Below, piece by piece: positions 1 through 8,183 of a stretch of DNA of 64,000 nucleotides. Under the pieces are notes generated by a model. It searched no databases and was not told where the DNA came from. It worked only from the letters and a program-made list of their open reading frames with translations. The stretch's first letter is position 1. Each line of letters starts with the position of its first letter. This stretch comes from Bin87 sp963666415 (GTDB taxonomy: Bacteria > Chloroflexota > Dehalococcoidia > Lucifugimonadales > UBA3495). Made by a program: the position numbers and the translations under genes. The DNA lies in contig CAXXPD010000003.1 in NCBI GenBank assembly GCA_963666415.2, positions 1,054,001-1,118,000 of the forward strand, given 5' to 3'.

Positions 1-114
1 TGCGGGTTGGTTTCGGCGCTCCCGCAGCGGCAACCGGGGGATTCCCGTGCTGCGCTTATAGGACAAATTCTCTGTCCCTGAACATCCTTTACTCTCGACT
101 CTAATAATCCAACT

Positions 115-504
115 CTAACCCAACTCGGCAATGGCCTCTATCTCCACGTCCAAGCCGTCCTCGGCCAGGGCGGTGATTTCAACCAGAGTGTTGGCGGGGT
201 ATTCACCCCGGAAATACTCCACGAACAACGCTTCCTGCTCTTCGCGATGAGCCCGCCAGTGGGGAATGCTGGTGACAAAAGTGGTAATTTTCACGATATC
301 GGAGGAATCTCCACCTTCCTCGGCTACGATCCGGGTGATTCTGTCCAGGGTGACCCTGAGCTGCTGCATCAGATCTTTACCCTGAGCGTCGGTGCCGCGA
401 GCGGTGCAGCCGGCAATGAACAGCAGGTTGCCGACTCGCACGCCACGGCTGAAGGTGGGCCCCGACGGGGCGATATCCGGATAATTTTTCCTGACCTTCT
501 CCAA
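115..504 (-). CDS. RidA/YjgF family protein
   Basis: A 129-residue RidA (YjgF/YER057c/UK114) protein. The family hydrolyses reactive enamine/imine intermediates released by PLP enzymes; many paralogues have unknown substrates. The core fold is recognisable from SRGVRVGNLLFIAGCTA near the N-terminus to the C-terminal EYPANTLVEITALAEDG, which matches the usual PARxxVEVxxL ending. The start is a TTG at 504: AGGAGG lies at 512-517 with a 7-nt spacer. Upstream in-frame starts extend the protein by about 34 residues without family similarity. It is a single gene on the minus strand with no operon partner visible. Family assignment is firm; the substrate is not known. Confidence 0.85.
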   Translation of the reverse strand: MEKVRKNYPDIAPSGPTFSRGVRVGNLLFIAGCTARGTDAQGKDLMQQLRVTLDRITRIVAEEGGDSSDIVKITTFVTSIPHWRAHREEQEALFVEYFRGEYPANTLVEITALAEDGLDVEIEAIAELG

Positions 505-743
505 GATTTGGCCTCCTGAGGCTGGAATGTCATCGGCCGGCTTTCCACAAACCCATGCCAAGCCGACGCCGCTCAAGGATACAGCGCACGGATGTATCAA
601 GCACAACGGCCGAGACTACCGGACCACTTTCGTTCCAGATCCAACGCGCCGGCACGATGGGAGCAATGTCACCACCGGCGCCGGTACCTGGGGGAGTTCC
701 AACGTAACGGTGACGCCGCCAGCCTCCAACATTGCCGCCGATG

Positions 744-866
744 CAGGGTCTTTCGATTATCGGAACATAGCGGTCAAAAGTGCGCTGGCGACAGCGTTGG
801 TCGATGCGGCGACGAGATTGCCACGCTGCGCTCGCAATGACATGCGGGGACAATCGAAAGACCCTG
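744..866. repeat. Small element with 18-bp inverted ends and half of the 137-bp repeat
   Basis: Positions 744-761 and 849-866 form an 18-bp inverted repeat with one mismatch (CAGGGTCTTTCGAT core). Inside, positions about 808-843 match the right arm of the palindromic repeats at 10140-10276 and 24220-24356 (GATTGCC...GCTCGCAATGACA). The left arm of that repeat is absent. It looks like a MITE-like or composite miniature element. The rest of the 505-964 gap shows no coding signal apart from the promoter that follows. Confidence 0.5.
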
Positions 867-885
867 GCCGTCGACGGCCCTCGCG

Positions 886-914
886 TTGACCCGGTATACC
901 GCTAGTGCTACATT
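886..914 (+). promoter_or_regulatory. Sigma70-type promoter for the 965 gene
   Basis: TTGACC at 886-891, a 17-nt spacer, then TACATT at 909-914. The -10 is preceded by TGC, the same context seen at the 10294 promoter. It lies 50 bases upstream of the ATG at 965. Confidence 0.6.
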
Positions 915-964
915 GACGGCATCGAGAGGGACTTACACGCCAGCTTACGGAGGAGGGCGCGAAC

Positions 965-2083
965 ATGGACTTTGGACTATTTAACACATGGAACGCTTTA
1001 TATGAGGGAGGCAAGGTTCCCTGGGACGCTGAATATAGCGGAGGGAAGCTCCTTGAGGAAGAGGCTTACGTTCAGAACTGGGCAGAGATTGACGCGGTAG
1101 AGCAGATGGGGTGGGACTACGTCTGGCTCGGGGGAGGCCACTTCTCCAAGCAGGCGAGCATGGATCCCCAGGTTCTGATGCTATCCGCCGTGATAGCGGC
1201 CCGCACCGAAAGGATCAAAATTGGGTCATCCATCCACCGGCCGGTGATGAGACAGGCGGGTGAGACGGTGTCTGCATCAGCGCTCCCGCACGAGAGATAT
1301 GGGTTCGACAACCTGATGATGGAGGACCCCATCCAGACCGCGGAGCAGGTCGCCATTGTTGACCAGATCAGCAAAGGCCGCTTCATTTACGGCGCCGGCG
1401 GGCGCACGCGTGGCTCCGATACGCGTCGCGAGCAGTTTTTCGAATACCTGGAAGTTATGAAGCAGCTTTGGACCGAGGATCAATTCTCCGGGTTCGAAGG
1501 CAAGTATTACAACTACCCGGCATTCTACGAGCCGTACCTCGCCATCCCCAAGCCCTACCAGAAGCCCTACCCGGCCATGCTGTTGCCAGTGGACAGCCAG
1601 GAAAGCTTCGTACCCATGGGAGAGCAGGGCTATCGCATCGCCGTGGGCGCGGGCAGTTCACCCCACAACCTCAGGGGAACCACGGTTCTGATTGAGGACG
1701 TGAAGCGCTACAAGCAGGCCTGGCGGGATGCCGGACACCCCGGCGAACCCACCACCGTGGTTCGCATACCGACGCTGGTAGCCGACACGAAGGAAGAGGC
1801 CACGCGCGAAGTTGACGGACTGATGAGTCTGGCCAGGCGGTATTACTCCGGCCGGGTGGGTATCGGGAGCACCGATGCCGGCGCGGCGAGCCCAGATGCG
1901 ACTGAGGAAGTAAACCTGTTTGGGACACCGGAGGAAGTGGTCGACAAGATCGAGGTTCTCCGCGAGGACTTCGGCACCGACGAGATCATGTTCGAGGTCA
2001 ACTGGACTTCATCAGTTCCGCGGGACGTCGTGATGAACACCATGCGAATCCTCACCGACAAGGTAATTCCGAAGTTCAAGTAA
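965..2083 (+). CDS. LLM-class flavin-dependent oxidoreductase
   Basis: A 372-residue bacterial luciferase-like monooxygenase (TIM barrel using reduced flavin or F420). Family landmarks are the N-terminal barrel strand with MGWDYVWLGGGHF, a segment ARTERIKIGSSIHRP, the active-site region PIQTAEQVAIVDQISKGRFIYGAGGR, and the C-terminal FGTPEEVVDKIEVLREDFGTDEIMF. The start ATG is preceded by GGAGGAGG with a suitable spacer. The family is certain; the substrate cannot be read from sequence. It is one of three LLM-type genes in the window (others at 28456 and 34107), which are only distantly alike. It is probably transcribed alone from the promoter at 886-914. Confidence 0.88.
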   Translation: MDFGLFNTWNALYEGGKVPWDAEYSGGKLLEEEAYVQNWAEIDAVEQMGWDYVWLGGGHFSKQASMDPQVLMLSAVIAARTERIKIGSSIHRPVMRQAGETVSASALPHERYGFDNLMMEDPIQTAEQVAIVDQISKGRFIYGAGGRTRGSDTRREQFFEYLEVMKQLWTEDQFSGFEGKYYNYPAFYEPYLAIPKPYQKPYPAMLLPVDSQESFVPMGEQGYRIAVGAGSSPHNLRGTTVLIEDVKRYKQAWRDAGHPGEPTTVVRIPTLVADTKEEATREVDGLMSLARRYYSGRVGIGSTDAGAASPDATEEVNLFGTPEEVVDKIEVLREDFGTDEIMFEVNWTSSVPRDVVMNTMRILTDKVIPKFK

Positions 2084-2405
2084 TTCGCGGCCCCACGAAC
2101 GGTTACCACCGGCGCGGTGGTGTGAATCAGGTTTGACGCCCGGGGGATTGCGCCATGCAATTCGCTGGGCGTTTGGTTGAATATCGCCAACGGGAGAGGG
2201 TTGCCGAGGATCGCGACCGCCACGTCAAAACAGCAACGGCCCAGCGGCATCCAGAGTCTATGGATTGTCCAGCGATATTTACTACCCGCTGATTGTCCAC
2301 CGATTGTTGTTTCTCGGCTCAGGATGAGCGGGGAGATTTTTACACTGACAATCGAGGCGTGTCGAGAGAATACCCCCGTGGATGACTGGTGCATACGCAC
2401 CCTTG

Positions 2406-2411
2406 TATAAT
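2406..2411 (+). promoter_or_regulatory. TATAAT -10 element upstream of the protease-like gene
   Basis: A perfect TATAAT lies 38 bases before the ATG at 2449. The -35 region around 2383-2388 (TGACTG) is only a weak match. The preceding gap 2084-2405 has no coding signal. It holds two direct copies of a GATTGTCCANCGAT motif (2263-2276 and 2291-2304) of unknown meaning. Confidence 0.45.
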
Positions 2412-2448
2412 GACGCGCGGGGATCGAAGACACGAAAGGGGAACGGGC

Positions 2449-2803
2449 ATGGGCACGTTGGAAGTTCGTTTGCAGGTGAGCAATCCATTCACCCCGGCTG
2501 CCGTCACCGTTGATGCCTTGGTGGATTCGGGTTCGACATACTCGGCGATGCCGGCCAATTTTTTGCGCGACCTGGGAATTGAACCGTTTGAAACGCGGAG
2601 GATGCGAATCGCCAATGGCGAGGTCGTAGAGTACGAAACGGGTGTGGCCGGGTTTTCCGCCGAGGGCCGGTACCGTATCGCCCGGGTCATATTCGGGCCA
2701 ACCAGACCAATATTTAATGGGGGCGACGACGTTGGAGGACCTGGCGCTGGTGGTTGACCCTATGGGTGAGCGAGTAATTCCCGATGACAGACTGTATTTG
2801 TAA
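2449..2803 (+). pseudogene. Retropepsin-like (clan AA) aspartic protease, frameshifted near the C-terminus
   Basis: A small single-domain aspartic protease-like protein. The active-site motif is DALVDSGSTYSAMP (D-S-G in the usual D-T/S-G position), about 25-38 residues after the ATG at 2449, which has AAAGGGG upstream. The frame runs into IFNGGDDVGGPGAGG and stops at 2757. Reading one base later from the G-run at about 2719-2723 gives GATTLEDLALVVDPMGERV and a stop at 2801-2803, which is the normal family C-terminus. One extra G in the five-G run therefore explains the break, whether as true mutation, assembly error or slippage. The next gene starts 13 bases downstream, so the two are probably cotranscribed. 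Confidence 0.7.
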
Positions 2804-2815
2804 GGTATCTCCAGG

Positions 2816-3856
2816 ATGACAACCGGAGTGGACACATACGACGAAGTGCTGGCGCTGGCTTATGAAGCAGGGTGGACTGATGGGTTGCCAATCGTGCCGC
2901 CCACTGCCGAGCGAGTGCGGGCGTTTCTGGACGTGTCGGGTCGGTCGGCGCTGGAACTGGTGGGGGAGATACCGCCCCGCGGCGGACGAGCTACGGTGGA
3001 GAAGCTGGCGACCAACGCGGTGATGGCGGGGTGTCTGCCGGAGTATTTTCCGGTAGTGATTGCCGCGATTGAGGCGCTGCTGCTGCCCAGGTTCAACCTG
3101 GCGTCGGTGCAATGTTCGACGCACATTGCCACTCCGCTGGTGGTAGTCAATGGGCCGATTGCGCGGGACCTGGATATGAATGGCGCCGGCAACTGTTTCG
3201 GGCAGGGCAACCGGGCCAACGCAACCATCGGGCGGGCGGTCAAGCTGGCGCTCACCAATCTGGGCGGTGCGTTGCCGGGCGACGAAGACCGCGCCACGTT
3301 CGGACACCCGGGCAAATACACCTACTGTATCGCTGAAAACGAGGCGGATAACCCCTGGGACCCGTATCACGTGGACCACGGCTACGGCCCCGATGAGTCG
3401 GTGGTGACGGTGCACCCGGCGGAAGCGCCCCACAACCTGAACAACCACGGAGCCGACAATCCGAGGGACCTGCTGACCACATTTGCGATGTCGATGGCGA
3501 TACCCGGCTGCAACAACATCCACGTGATGGGCGACGTGCTGCTGGTGCTGGGTCCGGAACACGCTGACATTATTGCCAGCGCCGGATGGAGCAAGAACGA
3601 CGTGCGGTCGTACCTGTACGAACTGGCGCGGCAGCCTCTGTCGGTCCTGAAACTGGGTGGCATCCACGGGCGTCATGCCCACCGCAACACGCTGTGGCCG
3701 CGCTGGATCGACCGCAACGACGATGACGCCATGGTTCCGGTGGTGCGCCGTGCGGAGGATATTCACATCATGGTTGCCGGCGGGCCGGGTCGGCATTCGC
3801 TGTACATACCAGGCTGGGGTTCGCGGATTACGTCGGCAGCCGTTCGTGTCGGTTGA
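2816..3856 (+). CDS. Conserved uncharacterised protein paired with UGSC selenoprotein
   Basis: A 346-residue soluble protein without signal peptide or membrane segments. I recognise a conserved family opening with AYEAGWTDGLPIVPPTAERV, followed by an NAVMAGCLPEYFPVV block, NGPIARDLDMNGAGNCFG, RANATIGRAVKLALTN and GHPGKYTYCIAENE. These blocks recur in proteins found beside UGSC-family selenoproteins, but I know of no assigned reaction. Conserved Cys residues occur in MAGCLPEY, VQCST, GNCFG and YCIAE. It lies between the protease-like gene and the selenoprotein gene (49-bp gap), consistent with one transcript. The function is unknown; a redox or ligand-binding role with its neighbour is only inference. 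Confidence 0.75.
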   Translation: MTTGVDTYDEVLALAYEAGWTDGLPIVPPTAERVRAFLDVSGRSALELVGEIPPRGGRATVEKLATNAVMAGCLPEYFPVVIAAIEALLLPRFNLASVQCSTHIATPLVVVNGPIARDLDMNGAGNCFGQGNRANATIGRAVKLALTNLGGALPGDEDRATFGHPGKYTYCIAENEADNPWDPYHVDHGYGPDESVVTVHPAEAPHNLNNHGADNPRDLLTTFAMSMAIPGCNNIHVMGDVLLVLGPEHADIIASAGWSKNDVRSYLYELARQPLSVLKLGGIHGRHAHRNTLWPRWIDRNDDDAMVPVVRRAEDIHIMVAGGPGRHSLYIPGWGSRITSAAVRVG

Positions 3857-3905
3857 ATTCTGCCAAGTCTAGTAAGATGTCGCGAGTTTGACAGGAGATT
3901 TTAGA

Positions 3906-4481
3906 ATGATCAACGGCAACTCCGATCTGCAATCCCGCATCGCCGCGTTGGGGTTGCTGGATCCCACCGACCGGCAGGAAGAACCGGAGCGACGCGCGGC
4001 GACACCGCTGGAGACGTTGGAAGGTCTGACCGGCGGGTTCCTGGACAATCACAAAGGCAATGCCGACGTAATACTGGAAGCCATCCGAAGGGAGCTGGCC
4101 GACGGGTACGGCATGACCGATTCGGTGGTGCTGGCCAAGTGGGTGTTCTCGGCCCCGGCGGCGCCGGAGATTATCGACGAACTGGCGCAATGCGATTTCG
4201 TGGTTACGGCGGTGGGGGATTGAGGTAGCTGCGTGGCGCGCAGTTTGCACGATGCAGTGGAACTGGAAGATCGGGGCGTGCGGACGGTGGTGGTGCATAC
4301 CGAGGCGTTCTGCTCCGCTGCCGAACAGCACATCGTATCGTTGGGCCGACCCGATTACGAAGGTTCGGTGTACATTAAACACCCGGTGGCGGCGCTGGAC
4401 GAGGCAGCCATCAGTCAACGCGTCGACGCCGTGGTCGGAGACATCGTGGCCGCGCTGTTGGGGCACCGACGGGAGGATTGA
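3906..4481 (+). CDS. UGSC-family selenoprotein (in-frame TGA = Sec106)
   Basis: The reading frame from ATG 3906 (AGGAGA eight bases upstream) reaches TGA at 4221-4223. It then continues in the same frame for 85 more codons to a TGA at 4479-4481. The sequence around the first TGA reads VVTAVGD-U-GSC-VARSLHDAVELE, exactly the Sec-Gly-Ser-Cys motif that names the UGSC family. The halves are homologous to one continuous protein: N-terminal LLDPTDRQEEPE and LTGGFLDNHKGNADVILEAI, and C-terminal GVRTVVVHTEAFCSAAEQ. The product would be 191 residues with Sec at 106 and Cys at 109, a plausible selenylsulfide redox pair. The biochemical role is unknown. Expression needs SelA/B/C/D, none of which is in this window. 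The alternative is a nonsense-mutated pseudogene, which the intact downstream frame and motif make unlikely. Confidence 0.85.
4227..4245 (+). promoter_or_regulatory. Candidate bacterial SECIS hairpin
   Basis: Starting three bases after the Sec TGA there is a 7-bp stem (A-U, G-U, then CUGCG/CGCAG) closing a UGGCG loop. Bacterial SECIS elements are hairpins directly 3' of the UGA with G residues in the apical loop, so GG at 4235-4236 fits. The loop is about 12 nt from the UGA, closer than in E. coli fdhF. A longer alternative fold pairs 4229-4235 with 4248-4257 with a bulge. Confidence 0.45.
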
Positions 4482-4505
4482 TACGGGCGGGCCAGCGGTG
4501 GAATT

Positions 4506-5687
4506 TCAGGCCCCCCGCTCCTCTATCCAACGGTGTTTTTGGGATTGTCGGCTCTGTTCATCGGTGGGTTGGTAGCTGGACAAAAATGCGCCACTGAACT
4601 CGGCGAACCGTCCGGCGGCGATGGCGGCGCGCAGTTGCTCCATGAGGCTTAGCACGAAACGCAGGTTGTGGATTGAACCGAGGCGCGGGCCCAGCATCTC
4701 GCCGGCTTTGTACAGGTGGCGCAGGTAGGCCGCCGAGTAGCTCTGGCAGGTGATGCAGTCACAGTTATCGTCCAGCGGTGAATCCTGCTCGGCGTAACGG
4801 CGGTTGGCGATGTTGATGCGTCCGGTAGGGGTGAACAACGCGCCATTGCGCGCCACCCGGGTGGGCAGTACGCAATCGAACATATCGACACCCTGGGCAA
4901 CGCCGTTGACCAGGTCTTCGGGGGAGCCGACGCCCATCAGGTAGCGGGGTTTGTCGGCGGGCAAACCGTTGCAAACGAGTTCGGTTACACGGTGCATTTC
5001 GGCTTTGGTCTCACCCACCGCCAGCCCGCCGATGGCGTAGCCGTCGAATGGAATCGACGTTATGAAATCGGTGGATTCGGCGCGCAACTCGGGCATCGTT
5101 CCGCCCTGCACGATGCCGAACAGGGCCTGACTTGCCGCGCGGTCGGATCTGGCGTGGGTGTCGTAGCAGGCGTTGGCCCAACGATGGGTGCGTTCCATGG
5201 CGGCGCGCACGTCTGCTGGGTCGCCGGCGGAGAAGACGCACTGGTCGAAGCACATTATGATGTCGGCCCCGATGCCCTGCTGGTTGCGAACCGCCACCGC
5301 GGGCGTGAACAGATGCTCGCTGCCGTCGATGTGTGAGCGGAACAGGATACCGTCGTCGTCGATGCGGCGCAGGGCGCCGAGGCTGAACGCCTGATAGCCT
5401 CCGCTGTCGGTGAGAATCGGGCCGGGCCAGCCCATGAAACGGTGCAGGCCGCCGGCGTCGCGGATGCGTTCGACGCCGGGCCGAAGGTAGAGGTGGTAGG
5501 CGTTGGAAAGGACGGTTTCGGCGCCCACGCTCTGCACCTCGTCAAAGGTGAGTCCCTTGACGGTGGCCTGGGTAGCAACCGGCATGAACATGGGCGTTTG
5601 CGCGGTGCCGTGGGGCGTGGTAATCTGCCCAAGCCGCGCCGCGCCGTCGGTTTTGAGCAGGCTGAAACTGAATTTTTCCGTTGTCAT
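4506..5687 (-). CDS. tgt: Queuine/7-deazaguanine tRNA-ribosyltransferase
   Basis: A 393-residue tRNA-guanine transglycosylase, which exchanges G34 of GUN anticodons (Tyr, His, Asn, Asp) for preQ1 in bacteria. Visible features are the catalytic base region DSGGYQ at 94-99, GGLAVGE at 220-226, the nucleophile Asp271 in MFDCVLPTR, and the zinc site C309-x-C311-x2-C314 plus H340. Length is close to the typical 370-390. ATG at 5687 gives the usual start, although its ribosome-binding site is weak. It faces the selenoprotein gene (convergent, 24-bp gap) and is divergent from the small membrane gene at 5759. No queF, queA or queG lies nearby. Confidence 0.95.
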   Translation of the reverse strand: MTTEKFSFSLLKTDGAARLGQITTPHGTAQTPMFMPVATQATVKGLTFDEVQSVGAETVLSNAYHLYLRPGVERIRDAGGLHRFMGWPGPILTDSGGYQAFSLGALRRIDDDGILFRSHIDGSEHLFTPAVAVRNQQGIGADIIMCFDQCVFSAGDPADVRAAMERTHRWANACYDTHARSDRAASQALFGIVQGGTMPELRAESTDFITSIPFDGYAIGGLAVGETKAEMHRVTELVCNGLPADKPRYLMGVGSPEDLVNGVAQGVDMFDCVLPTRVARNGALFTPTGRINIANRRYAEQDSPLDDNCDCITCQSYSAAYLRHLYKAGEMLGPRLGSIHNLRFVLSLMEQLRAAIAAGRFAEFSGAFLSSYQPTDEQSRQSQKHRWIEERGA

Positions 5688-5758
5688 ACCGGCAATTTAC
5701 TCGCAGTGTCCACCCGAACGCAATCTGCCGATCGACTGTGCCGATTGAAGGATACGTG

Positions 5759-5935
5759 ATGTACTTGGTTTTAACCGATTTCCTGGTGGCGTTGAGCGGC
5801 AACGCTGGGATTTGGGCGGTTTCGGTGGTGGCGTTGATGGCAGTTACGGCGGTGGGATTGTTCGTATTCTGGGATCTGGTTGGGCGGGCTGTGTCATTGA
5901 CGGCGCGGGTTTGCGGCTCAATCCGGCGCGCCTGA
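5759..5935 (+). CDS. Small single-pass membrane protein
   Basis: A 58-residue ORF beginning MYLVLTDFLVALSG with a single hydrophobic segment (about residues 17-40, IWAVSVVALMAVTAVGLFVF) and a basic end (CGSIRRA). It ends 18 bases before the TauE/SafE permease gene and is on the same strand. The sequence has no recognisable family. The close coupling suggests it could be an accessory of the permease, but this is inference. A GTG one codon upstream (5756) is an alternative start. Confidence 0.5.
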   Translation: MYLVLTDFLVALSGNAGIWAVSVVALMAVTAVGLFVFWDLVGRAVSLTARVCGSIRRA

Positions 5936-5953
5936 CCCGGCAGACGAATTCCA

Positions 5954-7042
5954 GTGTATTTTCCCATCTCCGACGTTGTCATCTCGCCGCTGTTGCTGGC
6001 GTTACTGGGGATCATAGTCGGAACGATGACCGGCTTTTTTGGCGTCGGCGGCGGGTTCCTCATCACGGGCGGTTTGCTGGTGCTGGGCGTGCCGACCATC
6101 TACGCGGTGGGCACTGGCCTGCTGATGGTAATGGGCACTGCGATTACCAGCACGCTGCGACACCGACGGTTGGGCAACGTTGATATGCGCCTGGCGATTC
6201 TCATCGTTTGCGGCACCGTGCCGGGCGGGCTGATTGCGGAGCGGGTGAACGCCGTGCTGGAGCAGGCTGGCCTGGGTGGGTTGGTCATCGGGCTGGTATA
6301 TTTTGTGCTGCTGCTGGGGTTGGGTTCGTGGATGACCGGCAGCTGGCTGCGGAGACTCATTCGCAAACCGACTGGCGCTCAGGTTGGCGGCATCGCGCAA
6401 CGGCTGCACGACTTGCGGATTGGCCCCGCAGCGATTTGGGTGCCCGGCAAGGGGCGGGTTTCGACCCGGATTCCGTTTCCCAATTCCGGTATCGATGAAA
6501 TGTCGGCGTTCGTTCCGATGGCCGCCGGTTTCGTCATTGGATTCATTGCGCTGCTGTTGGGAGCCGGCGGCGGGTTCATGCTAATGCCGTTTCTGGTGTA
6601 CGGGCTGGGGGTACCCACGGCGGTGGCCATCGGAACCGACTTGTTTCAGATTATTATCACCGGGACGCTGGGGGCGTTCCTGTATTCCCTGGGCGGCCAT
6701 GTCGACCCGGTAATCGCGATCATCATGTTTGCTTCGGCATCGGCGGGCACCCAGTTGGGCGCGCTGGCGACGCGATTCGTCAACGCCAGCCGGATACTGG
6801 GCTTATTCGGTGTTACAGTGCTGAACGCCGGCATCGGCGTCGGGTTGCGCCAGTTGGCTCAGTTGCTGGACTCCCCAGTGTTGGCCCAGGTTGGGCAGGC
6901 GCTGCTGCTGGGAGCATCGGGTGCGGTGGCCGTAGCCATCCTGTGTATGTTGGCCGTGTCTGCCGGCAGACAGTTGCGGCGGGGGCGGCGGCTGGCGATG
7001 CTGCGAGCGGAGCGGCGGCGGCGGGTCCGGGTGGCACAGTAA
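5954..7042 (+). CDS. TauE/SafE family anion permease
   Basis: A 362-residue polytopic membrane protein. Two internally related halves carry the family signature: GTMTGFFGVGGGFLITGGLL near the N-terminus and GFIALLLGAGGGFMLMPFLV near residue 195. Each is followed by a VPTxxAVGT-like stretch. The family exports sulfite, sulfoacetate or related organosulfur anions; the substrate here is unknown. A soluble loop of about 50 residues (residues 140-185) separates the halves. The start is GTG at 5954, in the position expected for the first transmembrane helix. The C-terminus is strongly basic (RRGRRLAMLRAERRRR), consistent with a cytoplasmic tail. It is convergent with aroB. Confidence 0.85.
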   Translation: MYFPISDVVISPLLLALLGIIVGTMTGFFGVGGGFLITGGLLVLGVPTIYAVGTGLLMVMGTAITSTLRHRRLGNVDMRLAILIVCGTVPGGLIAERVNAVLEQAGLGGLVIGLVYFVLLLGLGSWMTGSWLRRLIRKPTGAQVGGIAQRLHDLRIGPAAIWVPGKGRVSTRIPFPNSGIDEMSAFVPMAAGFVIGFIALLLGAGGGFMLMPFLVYGLGVPTAVAIGTDLFQIIITGTLGAFLYSLGGHVDPVIAIIMFASASAGTQLGALATRFVNASRILGLFGVTVLNAGIGVGLRQLAQLLDSPVLAQVGQALLLGASGAVAVAILCMLAVSAGRQLRRGRRLAMLRAERRRRVRVAQ

Positions 7043-7082
7043 TGGGCGGCGCGGTAATGGGTGGCCCGGTAAGGGGTTGAGT

Positions 7083-8183
7083 TTATTGCGTCAGCCAGGC
7101 CAGGGTGTCGTCCACCAGGTCGGTGGGGATGTCGCGGCGGACGGTGGCCCTACCTACATCCTCCAGCAAGACCCAACGGTTGGCTCCGCCGACGGTTTTC
7201 TTGTCCAGGGACATGGCCCTTCGTACAGCATCCAGGTCGATATCAGGTGCGGTGATGGGCAGATTGAACCTTTGCAGCAGGGTGCGCTGGCGGTCCACGA
7301 TGTCGTCGCCAATCATGCCCATCTCGCGGGCGATGCGGGCCGCACCCATCATGCCGACCGAGACGCCTTCGCCGTGCATGAAGCGTCCGTACTCGGTGGA
7401 CGCTTCCAGAGCGTGGCCGATGGTGTGGCCGTAGTTGAGCAGAATACGGATGCCGAGGGTTTCGCGCTCGTCCTGGCTGACGATGTCGGCTTTGATGGCC
7501 ATGCTGCGGCGGATAACTTCGGTGGATATTTCCGGTTCAACGTCCATGAGAGCTTCGGCGTGTTCCTCGAAGACGTCCACCAGTGATGGGTCCAGGATGA
7601 AGCCGTGTTTGATCGCTTCGGCCCAACCTTCCGCCAGCTCGCGCTTGCCGAGGGTGGACAGGGCCTGCACGTCGGCGAGGACGGCCCGGGGCTGGTAGAA
7701 CGCGCCCACCATGTTTTTGGCCTGGGGCAGGTTGACGGCGACTTTGCCGCCGATGGAGGCATCGACCATCGCCGCCATGCTGGTGGGAACCTGTACGAAG
7801 GGCACGCCCCGCAGGAAGGTGCTGGCGATGAAACCACCAAGGTCTCCGGCGACGCCGCCGCCGATGGCAACGATAGGCTGTCCGCGTTCGGCTTTCAGGC
7901 CGACCAGCCATTCATAGATTTCCTGGGCCAGCTGGAATGACTTGCTGGTTTCGCCCGCCGGTATGATGAAGCAATGAGCGGCGATGCCGGCCCGCTGCAA
8001 CGCCCATTGCGCGTTCCGCCCGTAGGGGCGCATCACGTTCTCATCGGTGATGATGTAGGCCGTGTTGCCGAGTCCCAACTCCGCCAGGTGTTCGCCGAGG
8101 CGTTCGATAGTGCCCCAGCCGGCAATCACCGGATAGCTGCCGCCGGAGTGCTGTACGGTTGCGGCGAGGTCAGAGTTGGTCAT
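7083..8183 (-). CDS. aroB: 3-dehydroquinate synthase
   Basis: A 366-residue NAD-dependent enzyme of the shikimate pathway, converting DAHP to 3-dehydroquinate. Diagnostic stretches are PAGETSKS, the nucleotide/phosphate loop GGGVAGDLGGFIAST, QVPTSMAAMVDASIGGKVAVN and the metal-binding NYGHTIGHALE. The start ATG 8183 follows GGGAGG with a 6-nt spacer; longer upstream readings have no homology. It overlaps the aroK 3' end by 14 bases, so the two genes are translationally coupled as aroK-aroB. Confidence 0.95.
   Translation of the reverse strand: MTNSDLAATVQHSGGSYPVIAGWGTIERLGEHLAELGLGNTAYIITDENVMRPYGRNAQWALQRAGIAAHCFIIPAGETSKSFQLAQEIYEWLVGLKAERGQPIVAIGGGVAGDLGGFIASTFLRGVPFVQVPTSMAAMVDASIGGKVAVNLPQAKNMVGAFYQPRAVLADVQALSTLGKRELAEGWAEAIKHGFILDPSLVDVFEEHAEALMDVEPEISTEVIRRSMAIKADIVSQDERETLGIRILLNYGHTIGHALEASTEYGRFMHGEGVSVGMMGAARIAREMGMIGDDIVDRQRTLLQRFNLPITAPDIDLDAVRRAMSLDKKTVGGANRWVLLEDVGRATVRRDIPTDLVDDTLAWLTQ

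Noticed and set aside
1..114. Short inverted repeat GGACA...TGTCC downstream of the RidA gene as terminator
   Set aside because: Stem of only five pairs and no T-run on the relevant strand.
1843..2835. Long minus-strand open frames opposite real genes (also 2714-3796, 11072-12145, 30546-32078, 40649-41776, 55858-56799)
   Set aside because: They lie antisense to well-recognised genes, have Arg/Pro/His-rich composition typical of GC-rich shadow frames and no family similarity.
3888..3905. Earlier TTG start for the selenoprotein gene
   Set aside because: AGGAGA is correctly spaced for ATG 3906, and the six extra residues lie over the ribosome-binding site.
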